Program-made: the position numbers and the translations under genes
Part shown: piece by piece, positions 21,641 through 32,289 of the stretch
Layout: each line of letters begins with the position of its first letter
Numbering within the stretch: position 1 is the first letter of the stretch
Source of the DNA: Dermacentor variabilis
Taxonomy: Eukaryota > Arthropoda > Arachnida > Ixodida > Ixodidae
NCBI RefSeq assembly: GCF_050947875.1
Contig: NC_134568.1
Location: 193,953,353-194,017,352, forward strand
Direction: 5' to 3'
DNA length: 64,000 bases
The notes under the pieces: model-generated
The model's database searches: none
Seen by the model: only the letters and a program-made list of their open reading frames with translations
Told to the model about the DNA's origin: nothing

Positions 21641-21943
21641 ATGCCCCTGTATGTGCTTCGAAGCAGCGCAGTGTCCATCGGGCGGCTAAGAATGACGAGG
21701 TGCGCATCCAGTGCTCGGTGCGCGCCGAGCCGGCCAACGTGACGTTCCAGTGGTCGCTGAACGCCTCATCGGGGCCGCGCCGCGAGCTGGCCTGGGCGTC
21801 CGCCTCTGGCGCCGACGGCCTAGCCAGCAGCCTGCTGCTCTACGCGCCCGAGAACGAATCAGACTACGGCATCATCAGCTGCTGGGCACGCAACGCTCTG
21901 GGCCCTGCCCCAGAGCCCTGCCTATCTGAAATCTTGCCATCTG
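21641..21943 (+). CDS. Sidestep-like gene, immunoglobulin-domain exon
   Basis: A 303-bp exon, phase 1 at both ends, between acceptor TTTCCGCCAG (AG at 21639-21640) and donor GTAAGA (21944). It encodes one Ig domain of about 100 residues. The first Cys is in RIQCSVRAEP and the second in YGIISCWARNALG, and N-glycosylation sites occur at NVT, NASS and NES. The SCWA.NA.G....PC pattern matches the membrane-proximal Ig domain of Sidestep, the insect neuronal cell-surface protein that binds Beaten path receptors in axon guidance. Nephrin/Kirrel-type proteins are the alternative. GC-rich codon use contrasts with the surrounding AT-rich intron. Earlier exons are outside the window or unrecognised. Confidence 0.8.
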
Positions 21944-22952
21944 GTAAGAGGCACGCTCGTCGGTGACTGCGTTTACTGGCGACGGCAGTTCTGGGGAGCC
22001 GTATTTATCGATCCATCACTTTAGGGAATATCGCAGATGCACTGAATGCTGCATAAACTAGAAATTCATTATTTAGCCGCTATTGTTTAAGCTTTTGCGT
22101 GTGTTTTGTGCTATGGCATAAATTTTGTTTCTGACAATAAACTTTAGTTGCCAGTCTGCGCTTGTGTCGTCTTTCTTTCTCGTCCCTTGTGCTTTGGCGC
22201 TTTTTTTTTCGTCAGTAGGGAATATCACTTTGACTGCGCATCACCGAGCTAGGGGAGCGGAAGCAAGTGCGTGAAAAGCCATTGCGCACTTCCGATAAGC
22301 ATTATTTTCAGTTAGCACAGTTCTGAGCACAGCAGCCTAATACTCTAGTACAATCTCACGCGTGTCGCACAGTTCTCGAGTGCATTGTCAATTTATGGCT
22401 GTCGCCCCAATGAAGCGTCGTGAATGCCATGTCACGCAATACTATCCTCGAAAGGATTTAAGCCAGAAGATAGTCCCATAGTTAAAGTGCTTAGTAACTG
22501 CGACAAGGTTTTCTTAGGACTGTCTAGGGTCACTGCTTGGCCTTATTTAATCTAATCGTGCATAGCACACTAGGTAAGTAACATCAGCAGAAGAAACAGA
22601 AAAAAGCGTGGGACTTCTGCGCCGAAAACGGAAATTCAAAAAGAAATCCCCAATGCTCTCACATGATAGATGAAAGTTTCTGTGGTTTTAGGGGCCTACA
22701 GTAATGTACTCGTCAATATAAAAAAAACACCGTAGTGAATAAACAGTTTAAACCGCGAACCAAATTGAAAAAAAAAAGAAGATAACCACGAATTTGAACA
22801 TGAAGAATGGCCTAATATTAGTAGCAGCAGTAATTGTAAAGTGCTTTCAGTCGGCATGTGTGGGATAATAGCGCCAACTTCAGCTTGCGCTGATGTATGT
22901 TGCGTGCAATATAGAGCTGCAACATTCGCCGACCGGACTCGCTGGCGTGCAG

Positions 22953-23255
22953 GTCCGCCCCATGCCCCGCAGAATTGCAGCGTGGTGCGCCAGGTGGCGG
23001 GCTCGCTGCGCGTCGAGTGCTCCGCGCCGGCACCGCACCAGCCGGGCGTGCTCTACCAGCTGGAAGTGCGCGAACGGGGACGTCGGCTGGTGGCGAACCT
23101 GAGCTCGGTGTCCCCATCCTTCTGGGTGGACGCCCTACCCGTGGGAAGCCAGTGCACGCTACTCGTTTACGCCATCGGGGGCAACGAGCGTTCGGCGCCG
23201 CTAAAGCTCAGCGCCACTGTGCTCGCCAACGCGGCCCAGGGATACTCGGAGAGAG
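22953..23255 (+). CDS. Sidestep-like gene, fibronectin III exon
   Basis: A 303-bp, phase 1-1 exon between acceptor GGCGTGCAG (22944-22952) and donor GTAAAA (23256). It joins the Ig exon in frame, forming a Gly codon across the junction. It encodes an FN3-like domain beginning PPHAPQNCSVV, with RVECSAP, LYQLEVRERGRR, ANLSS and SQCTLLVYAIGGNERSAP. The N-terminal P..NCS...Q...SL.VEC pattern is characteristic of the single FN3 domain that follows the Ig array in Sidestep-family proteins. Two N-glycosylation sites (NCS, NLS) fit an extracellular location. Confidence 0.8.
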
Positions 23256-24112
23256 GTAAAAGGGGGCTGCTGAAGGTTTGCTGCACAAAGGCGTGACGCT
23301 CGCTACAGGCGCCATTTTCTGCTCGCTGGCACGGGCGCCAGCGCTACATGAGGTGCTTAGTCACATATGATCACGCATCCCGTCTGCGGACGCCGTCGGT
23401 TTTCTGTGTAGAGAGCTAGACAGACATTCTGTCTACCAAACTCGACGAGTTGCACAGCCATCTGCTGTGAGCGCAAAGTTCTGGTATTCTGGCTCTCTCG
23501 GGTACTCACAATGCGTGCTTTAAAGGCAGTACTCCGAATCTCAAAGAAAACAGACGTGTCTGAAGAAACACGACTTTTCTTCGCGCTCTTCCTGACGAGT
23601 GCGCCAGCGTTAATTTTTTCCCTTTCTCCTTCCTTATACACCCTTCAGTAGGCGCTCGCAATTTCTTTCTCTCTATCTCTCTTACGTAACACAAATGTAA
23701 CATCTACATAGTGTCTTCTTCAGTTAAGGAATAAAATGAGATAAGGTGCCGAATTTAAAAGCTTTTCGTTGAGTGCATGCTCTCTCACAATGGTCGGCCG
23801 CCTTCGCTAATAATATGTCCGACATGACGATCGGCAGGCGTGTGTTCTTACAAACAGTTTTAGCGTAAGAAATGTTTCTTGTGACTACGGGCCCAGAAAT
23901 GTATTTCATAAGACTTCTTCTATTCTACGTCTATTCTTCTATTAATATTTTATTTGTCCCGCGAACCGCCCGACTGTAAAAGCGAGTATAATGCAAAATG
24001 AAAAAAATCGTTTCAAAATACGCCCCCGGGGCCTGTTGTGTTCAGAAGCGCTTTGTACGCTACAGTCCTTTGTAAGAAGAGGCGCCAGAGAGTCGTGATA
24101 GCGGATATCGAT

Positions 24113-24197
24113 ATGCGGCCGCCGCGGCCGGGATTCGATCGCGCGACCTCGTGCTCGGCAGCCTAACACCATAACCACTGAGAAACCACGGCGGGTG
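24113..24197 (-). mobile_element. SINE head fragment inside the second intron
   Basis: An inverted tRNA-like head of the SINE family only: GGGATTCGATCGCGCGACCT, then GCCTAACACCATAACCACTG and ACCACGGCGGG. The body and 3' part are missing. It lies antisense to the host gene. Confidence 0.75.
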
Positions 24198-25858
24198 ACA
24201 TTTATGAAGTCAACATGGTTCCTTGTTAAGGGAGGATGACAGAGACAAACGCAGACAGAGAATTTATCTTTCTGCGATGAATCTTTGTTTTCGTAACTTC
24301 AACCGTGACGGATGGTGTGTTAATGTAAAGAAAGCTGCTGCAAAGAAGATGCTGGGCTAAACACTGAGTGGTCTGTTGGCATTGGCAGCTATTTCTTGCA
24401 TACGCCTGGACTGAGCAAAGTTTCGGCTTTTCTGGTTAGATTACAAATCGATTAGCATTTTCATGGTACTATACTAAGCGTGCTGCAGAACAAAAGCAAA
24501 AACGCAAGAAGTTGCTCGCAATCTCTGCGTCAATACACTTGATATCTGGCGTAGCGAAATTCACACACGAATTTGGAACGTGCTTTGAGTTCTGGAACAT
24601 ATTTGTTGGCTTGATAGCAAATTTAATTTGCTTTTTTCTTTTTTTTTCTTTTCCGGCACAGCTATCTTGTACTGTAAATTTGAAAAGGAGAGCGCCCTAT
24701 GCCCCTTTCTCTACTGTTGCATACATGCTGACGCGTTGCTGAGACAATACCGCTCACTGCGCGCGTAATTTGCATTTTGCACCAGTCGGCGGCCGCCACA
24801 AACCGCCCCGAGTCGTCTTTTTCAAGAACCACGTGTCCGCGGCTCGACATGAGAGCGCTTTGCTGCGTGCGCGAACTCGGGCAGCCGTCGCATGGTGAGC
24901 GCGTTTGTCCTGAAGCGCTGCGAGGGCGGCCCCAACGCTGCGACACTTCCTCCAGCTGCGGGGCAAGCGCTGAGCACTAATTCGGGCGGACATGTTTGCA
25001 GAGAAGCGCTGCATCATGAAATTTCTCGTGGTGGCCTTGTTTAATCCGAGGAAAGGCAGGAATAACTTGCGCCGCCGTGCCCTTTAGGGCGAACAGATGA
25101 AAGCGTTCCTTCTGTGCAGCGGCTCTCGTGTTGCGTTCGCTCGAGATTGTGTAAGGTGGAAAAGATTAGCGAAGCGCATGCACGCAGAATGGTGCGCGCC
25201 ACGACAAGGGAGAATGTTGAGGTCCTTCCAGCATTACGCCGTGAAAGGAACGTGGGCAGTTGTAGCTCGATTCAAAGCACTGGCCGCTTTCGCATGCATG
25301 ACATCTAAGATTAGAAAAATTCTGTTTTGTTCAGAAAAGTTTGCAGGCATGCTAGCGCGCTAGTTCTTTTTCTGTGCGTCTTTAAGTTTGGCTGTTGCTT
25401 CAGACGCATAAATAATAGTGCCCTATTCACGGAATGTTTACTTTCGAGCTGCGTTGTATAAGAACGGCTCTGCTTTTTTGTAATTACAAGGCTTTGCAAA
25501 GACGGCATATGTATTGGTGAAAAAAGTTGTAAGCTTTCATGTATGCGCTAAAATGTATTTGCGTAAATGAAAAGCTTTCAGGGCTACCAGTTGTAGATTT
25601 GGAACCAATTGAGGTGCCTCTCTTGCCCTTTAATCTCCTATCTCCTCTTCTTTATTTTAATACCACGCTCGTTTTCGCCATGCCAGGTTAGTAGATTACG
25701 CATTACCTTACACCGGCTCTGTTCAACGCAGCTATTAGCTGCGAGGATAGGCATACTCGATTTTTGCCGGTGTAGAAGCACAAAGTAGAATCACCATTGC
25801 TGCAGTGTGGCGTGTAGCGTACTCGTACAATCAACGCATGTCGCGTGTTTCTGCACAG

Positions 25859-25987
25859 GAAAACGGTGGGCGATCAGCACGAACCTGCTGCTGCTTCTGC
25901 TAGTGGCCACTGGTCTGGTGTTTGTTCTACTGCCTTTCATCGTGGTGATTGCACTGAGATACCGGAGGAAGCCGCCTGAGCCCAGAG
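25859..25987 (+). CDS. Sidestep-like gene, transmembrane exon
   Basis: A 129-bp, phase 1-1 exon after acceptor TTTCTGCACAG (AG at 25857-25858) and before donor GTACGG (25988). It encodes a short juxtamembrane piece (GKRWAISTN), one hydrophobic helix of about 25 residues (LLLLLLVATGLVFVLLPFIV, then VIAL) and a basic stop-transfer RYRRKPPEPR. This places the Ig and FN3 domains outside the cell and predicts a single-pass type I protein. Confidence 0.85.
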
Positions 25988-26082
25988 GTACGGGCGGAGA
26001 CTGTTTCTTTGCTTTAGGTTTTTATTCTTCCACGTGCTGGCTTTTTTTTTTCACGTACACTTATTGATGCTTCTTTTTTCAG

Positions 26083-26120
26083 CAGCGGAGGAGAAGCCTG
26101 TCACGCAAGAGAAGCAGTAA
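26083..26120 (+). CDS. Sidestep-like gene, short cytoplasmic exon and stop
   Basis: After the 95-bp intron ending TTTTTTCAG (AG at 26081-26082), the frame continues AAEEKPVTQEKQ and reaches TAA at 26118-26120. The stop overlaps a good donor (GTAAGC at 26117), so the same bases may either end translation or splice onward. Splicing to the acceptor at 29150-29151 would end the protein almost at once with HL and a stop. Either way the tail after the membrane helix is only about 22-25 residues, shorter than in Drosophila Sidestep. Confidence 0.65.
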
Positions 26121-29100
26121 GCTTTCATTTAATTTTGCGTTTAATTAATATTTGTTTGCCTTGACAGCTGCGTGCTGACAACTGGTTGAGCGCGAACGCT
26201 CATGTGTCTTGACGCTCCATGTACATTATATTGCATATTGCCGCGAACCTTTGCAAGATTAACTGAGAATAAATTACGTGGCACATTCAACACAGATATG
26301 ACGTGGGTTGCATGCGGAAATGTTTTAAATATATTCAGGCCACCAGATTTTGAAAAAAATTGACATTATTTGGCATAGGCCTTTGTGTCGTCACATATGA
26401 CGCAAAGGAGTCATTAATTGCGTTTCCAACACCCCGAAATGACACGGAAAGTTAGGTTGAAGCGTCAAATATAGCAATTCACTACACGATGTCGCATCTT
26501 TATCTCCATGCTTATGAAAAAAAAGAGCCGTTTAATCATACAGAACACATGAGGAGAAGATTTCTTTGTCTACGTATGCATAAATATGTTGCTTTCGGCA
26601 CCTAAAAGTGTAATTTAAGAAAAGGAAACCGTTGTTCACTTTTTCGCATGCCAGTCAGTGACAATAAGCAACTTGAAATGTGATTATGTCGCTCGTCTGC
26701 TTTTAGCATAGAGTTTCCCAAAATAATTACTAGAAGCAACTCTGGTACTGCACATTGTTCTGCCACCATGGGAAGTATGGTCAGTTGTTGGAATTGGCTC
26801 ATCTTCATGCTTGTGACTTGAAATGTGCTTGTGACCAGTTATTATGCTTTATCTTTTTTCGTTGGTCTAAATGTCAAAGCAATCTATGCTTTCTTTTAAA
26901 ATGTAGAAAGCAATAAGACTCTGTGAACACACATAATCGCTGCTAATTTCAATGGTTATGCTTGTTCATGCGCATATGGCGTAATAGTTCCAATAACAGG
27001 TTTCTTTGTTAGAGGTCCTGTGTTCAAACTTTGTCGTCGGACAATTCTATTAATGCTTATGTAATTATTTATAACGTAGTTGTCTTTTTTAAATTTTAGT
27101 CACGAAGCTATTCGAAGCCAGAAGGACGACGTTTAGGCAAATCGATGTACTTCCCATATAATTCCCATGCTGGCTGAACCGCCCCGCTTGCAGCTCCCGT
27201 AGACACTAGCGCTACAGATCCCCCTCGTAATTATTGTATAAAACTCTACGGTTTTCAGGTCTCGTGAGCTTCAGCGCATAGGTAGGTGGATAGCGATTGA
27301 CGCTGTATTCGGGCGTCCCACAGTAGAATTTGTGTTGTGGACGGACCACCTAAAAGAAACAGCGGAGGTATCCTGCATCGACTGGAGCAGATAGTCGGAT
27401 TTTGTGGTGCCGTTGCCGCATCGGTCTGCTTAATGAAACGAGCGAGGGCCGCACGGTATTTAGAACGGAGCGCTTGATCGGGGAACTCCACAGAATAGGT
27501 TTGTCTTGCTGCAAGAGAAGTTGTAGAGACCGTAACTAGAAAGTTCATCATCGACTTTTGTTGATTGCAACGTGAGAGACATTCACATTATGCATATATT
27601 GTCCACCTAGCCCAGTAATTATTTGCATGAGCAACATAGTATGTACAGCTCCCTTTGCAAAACTTTTTAAAGGTTAACATTCTCAGTAAGTGTGTGGTCG
27701 TACTCTTAAGGCTCTGTATAAGATTCGGTCAAATAGCTAGAAGACATTGTTCAAGTGTCGCGCCATTTTTCAATTTGTCAATACCGGCGAAAATGCTTGT
27801 TACTGTCCTTCGTTTCTCCTGATAAAATTTCACATTCTTGTTTTTCTAAACGGTCAATGTCCTCGTTTCTTTGCCTTCCTGTACTCTAGCCACTGGATCC
27901 AGCTTTCACAGGGAGTGGAGCTTAGAAGTGAGCCTGGTATATTTCCCGAAGAAGCCTTTGTAACGGCGATGACGTGTGAGTACAACTGGAACTTTTCGTG
28001 AAACAAAGCAGATTACATCGAGTTTTGTGCTACGTGAGAGGAATAATGGGTTAATAAAACTTCCGAGATATAACCTTATCATGTTCATGTAAGCACGTTT
28101 TAGTCTAAGATTTTTTTTAAGAATTCAACACACCTGTGGTTCTGTTGTTTGGTCACAAGACCTTTCCGTTTTATCGATCGACGGTGGTCGACGCACAGAA
28201 ACTATACATACACACACGTGCTTGCATACACGCACTGGAGCTCAATGTTCAAGTAGCGATGTGCGAATATTCAACATTTCGAATACGAATGGAACAGTCT
28301 TGGCCGTTAGATTTTAATTTACTTCCTGAATTGAGCACTCGTAATCGTGTACTATTAGCTTCCGTAACATTAGCTTCCCTATCAGGCGTAACAGCGCCTG
28401 TTGGAGACACGAAGGAAAGAGACCGATGGAAGGGAGCACTGTCCCGAACGACTTTGCTGCAGGAGAGCCGTGGTTCTTGCGTAGAGGCGCCAGTTCCCGG
28501 GCGAACACGGGGCAGATAACTGGTGCTCAATAATTACAGTTATTCATTAAGAATGCCTCACTTTCAGGATTTAGGCCAGCCTATGTGCGAATTTGTAGCC
28601 TCGCTTTAGGCAAGGCAATTTATTATTTGGGTATTCTCACCATGTTTTCATACATTGTGTGGTGTCTTAGTATTACGCGTATCTCCTACAACGAACGCAG
28701 CATCTTGCGAGCACCTGGTGACACGCTGCTTCTTTGATTCATTTATATCATTGTCATGGTGCACCACGTAAGTGAAAGCAGCTCTTTCTCATATACAAGC
28801 TACTCAGTTGAGCGGAAATCCATATGCGAACGGCATTTCATAATGTGAATATAATGGAATATAATGTGAATAAACCAGATTGTATTTTTCATTTTTTTTT
28901 GTGTGTGCCTAGAGCACCCCGTACAGACACTTTACACTTTCCTTTGTTTAGAAATGAGAAAATATTCAATATTGGTTTCAGTAATCGGCGCTCGTTCTTG
29001 TCGAATATTTGTCATCGATTCGAATCAGAAACTGCACTATTCCAACCGTTGCCCGAGCAATAATTTCACTGCAAAACCAGGGATATACGACCGTGCACTT

Positions 29101-29151
29101 ATACACTGATTGAATTTTTCTCGCGTTCTTTCCTATTTTTTTTTTTCGCAG

Positions 29152-29670
29152 CCTTTAAAAGGGGAAGCCTCGCGGAAAGCTCAAGTCCCAGAGCGGACGG
29201 CCGTGCATTGTGCCCCGCGCGGGACGTCTGCTAGGGATCGGCGTGGCCGCCAAAGAAGAAGAACCAAGAGTGGCGCTTGCTCAACAAAGTACTGCTGCGC
29301 CAACGCGGTCCAAGTCCTCGGGGTAGGGCGGCGCTGGAGTGTGCTCGCCGTCCCAGCGAGGCGCCAACGCCAGCCAAGACTCGGCGCCGTTCCGAGTGGG
29401 CGCACTGCGGGACACACGCGGTCTCCTCTGCGTGCACGCGAAACGCTCACGTCTGCGCACACCGAGCTTGTTTCTCCAACGGCCACGAGCCACTTACTTC
29501 ACACACACGCAGACACACGCACACCTTCCCACTTGTGATTGCACCGAGTGAGCTGCTGCCCTAAATACTCCGACAGCCATTCATCACTGAAAAGTTTGCC
29601 GGCGTTCAATACAGACATTATGTAAATAGTGTAAATATCTTGGACGTGGAATAAAAAGACATACTGCCTC
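29152..29670 (+). other. Candidate terminal exon / 3' UTR of the sidestep-like gene
   Basis: It begins after a strong T-rich acceptor (TTTTTTTTTTCGCAG, AG at 29150-29151). GC-rich sequence continues to an AATAAA at 29650-29655. In the phase left by the 26083-26116 exon the frame stops at the third codon, so most of this would be untranslated. If joined directly to the transmembrane exon it would give about 27 extra residues before a TAG. A 142-codon frame here lacks any motif and is probably composition-driven. Confidence 0.45.
29650..29655 (+). terminator. AATAAA polyadenylation signal
   Basis: Canonical AATAAA in GTGGAATAAAAAGAC, about 500 bp after the strong acceptor at 29151. It is the best-placed signal to end the sidestep-like transcript. 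Confidence 0.5.
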
Positions 29671-29699
29671 GCCTTGAGGAGCGATCGAGCGCTTCATTA

Positions 29700-31060
29700 G
29701 TGAAGTGAAAGAAGATGAAAGAAGTACTAGGGTGCGGGAAAGCGAGCGGACATTACAGCTATGTCAGCTGGTTGGCGCGAAGCGGCCATCGGAAATAGTC
29801 CTCAACCCCTCTCTCCCCAAATCCTTCTTTTAACGATTAATCGTTATTGTCGTCATCGTAGCTCTCGTATTTTGTTTAATCGTTGCAGTAAAACGTGAGC
29901 GTGATCCGAGCAGCTCGGGGTGTTAGCAGGCAGGTTGAGGCTGGAGCTTCGTTTGAGCCGAATGAGCAGGGAGAAAACGCTTTCGCCAGACATTTGGGAA
30001 AGGAGTGCAGTGGCCAATCGCGGACAGGTAGTGTGCCAGGCGTAAACCGCCTTTTGGACGCAAATGTGTGTGACCCACTCGCAGCTACCCTACATGGGGA
30101 CAGCGGAGCATTCTCGGCGCATCATCACCGCAATGCATCGCCGTAATCGGCCAAAAGCGCCCACCTAGAAATTACCTCGATAGACCCGTGACTATGGCTC
30201 GTGGTCGTCTCACTCGAGCACGCACTTTCGCTGGCGAGCTGAAGTTAATGTTTTCGGCAAGTGCGGGTGTTTTTTATTTCTTTCGTGTCTGTGCTATTTT
30301 GCGGGCAGTGTGCAGAGTGAGCCGTGGATACTGTACGCTGGTGGGAGAAGTCGCGTACTAGGGAATGTTTGCCTATGATGTTGAGTATTTTTGTTATCTC
30401 AGGTTTTCATCGTTATCCTATGCGAATGCTTAAAAAAGGATCCTATAAGGTTTGTATGAATACAGATGTTGCTGCAACTAATGACGTAGCAGCTTTTAAT
30501 TGCTCAGCCAGCATCATTTGGCCGAAAGTGCTTGCAGGGTGGTCATCTGGTTGCCGCGCTGTCCAAACCTCTGTCCATGCGATTTACGAAAGCTGCTTGC
30601 CTAGGTGCAGTAAGGTTTCGCAGACTCGTTCCGTTTTTTTGTATATTAGTAACTGGTTGTTTTAATGTCGTTGCGATGATCGACTGGGAAAAAATGACTC
30701 ACACTCACTAGAGTTTCACTAGCGACCGATTCCGTATTGTGAGGCGTAAAGTCCGCCACCACATGCCACTGCAGTGGCGGGCATTCTGTCAATGCACTCG
30801 GAGACTATGCGACGTGCAAATAACGCGAATACCAGCTGCGTTATTTATTTCGCAGCATTCAATTCTGCGTTAGTCAATCAGCGGGCACTGGAAGTGATAC
30901 GGCGCTGTCAGTTTCAGTTTATTATCCATCCAACAAGCAATGATTGTGTACAGATAGTGTGCAGACGAGGCTCCATTTGTGTGTGACTAATCTTGCCCCT
31001 GCAACAAGCTAGCACAGTAGCCAGCCTACTCGTTCCTACGAATTGACTTCACCTTTTTGT
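29700..31060. other. No recognisable feature
   Basis: Short frames only (for example 29895-30146 and 30324-30665), with no domain or repeat relationship in the window. Confidence 0.5.
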
Positions 31061-31062
31061 TT

Positions 31063-31143
31063 TATTGTGATAGTAAATATACGGACACCCCAAACAAATT
31101 CGCATCGTCGGCGTCGTCGTCCGTGTCGTGATGTCCCATAAGG
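31063..31143 (+). repeat. Short interspersed repeat, second copy
   Basis: A diverged plus-strand relative of 14417-14515. It has GTGATAGTAAATATACGGAC in place of CGCGATAGCAAATATATAGA, then a GTCGTC-rich core and GTGTCGTGATGTCCCATAAG. Confidence 0.45.
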
Positions 31144-31145
31144 AT

Positions 31146-32205
31146 GGTGGCTTGATGCATGTTGTATTACCGCGCACCTAATGTTGTAGGCCACGTGATC
31201 AAGCGCACTAGGGGAGGAGGGCGCGCCGATTCTCCTCTGGTCCTGCCGTGGCTGGGCATGGATGTCCCCATGGTTGAGCGCTTAGGCAGGCATAGGCAGC
31301 CCGTGCACCTTATAATAGAGTCAATCTGCGGCGAGTGCAAAGATTAATGGTGCACCGAGACGGCTGGTGGCTTTATGCACTCTGTCTTCGCGCTCCCGTG
31401 GTGTTCCAGGTCGCGTAATCTCAAGTTTAGGAGACGCATCGAAGTGAGCGGCACCGCGACGCTTATCTCCCCGCTGCCACCCCTCTTCATTACGGCAGCG
31501 TTCTGGCGCTGAATGCTCGCGGTCATCGAATGAGATCTCATCATGCTTGCCTGTGCGTGCTTGGCACCATGCTTGGTAATTTAATTAGTAAGGCAATGTT
31601 TACTGCAATGTGCACGACCATCAAAAGTACGAACCTTATTTACTGTTTATATCTAATACGCCGCTATCGCTGTCAGTACTTATGGGCGAAACTACGACAT
31701 TTCTGCCTTATCACTGATTTATGGCTCCTATAGCAGATTTTGGGGTCCGTGTCCGAATTTCTATTTTTGCCGTTGGGTGGGTACTGAAAGCGATCTATCC
31801 ACAATGCGACATGCATTTTCGGCATTCAATATGTGAGAATCTGATTTGCGATCAGAGCTGCTTTATTAAATGGGAATAGCCAAGACGGAGAGGCATTGTT
31901 TGAGAGGTTGCAGTGGGGGTTCAGCGTTTCCAGACGGCCGTCTATGTCCGTTTCTTCATGAGGGACAGTGATTCTTGTCGGAGTAGAACGGGTGCTTGAG
32001 AGTCACGTTTGTCTAGACCGGCTGATGTACGGATTAGGACTGTCGCCTTTATACCGGGTTATCTGCTAAACCTAATGGATTTTGTTTGTGTTTTGTTGCG
32101 AAAATTTTCTCTCGGCTTATATTTTACTTCCTAAGCAAATGTTTGCATGAATATTTTCAGCGCCTAAGCGTATTCTTAATGCTGTTTCAGCAGAAACTTT
32201 AAACG
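31146..32205. other. No recognisable feature
   Basis: Mixed composition, with no protein trace and no repeat ends. Confidence 0.5.
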
Positions 32206-32284
32206 AAAAAAAGAAAACAAACGAAAGAAAGAAAGAAAGAAAAAGAGAGAAAGAAAGAAAAAGAGAGAAAGAAAGAAAGAAAGA
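32206..32284. repeat. (GAAA)n-type simple repeat
   Basis: Purine-only run of GAAA and GAGA units, interrupted but continuous over about 80 bp. Confidence 0.95.
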
Positions 32285-32289
32285 CTAGC

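Larger units (their letters stand above)
21944..29151 (+). other. Introns of the sidestep-like gene
   Basis: Four predicted introns: 21944-22952 (1009 bp), 23256-25858 (2603 bp), 25988-26082 (95 bp) and, if the terminal exon is real, 26117-29151 (3035 bp). All start GT and end AG. The second holds a SINE fragment on the minus strand. Nothing else coding is recognised inside them, and the long last intron contains only short frames without motifs. Confidence 0.55.
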
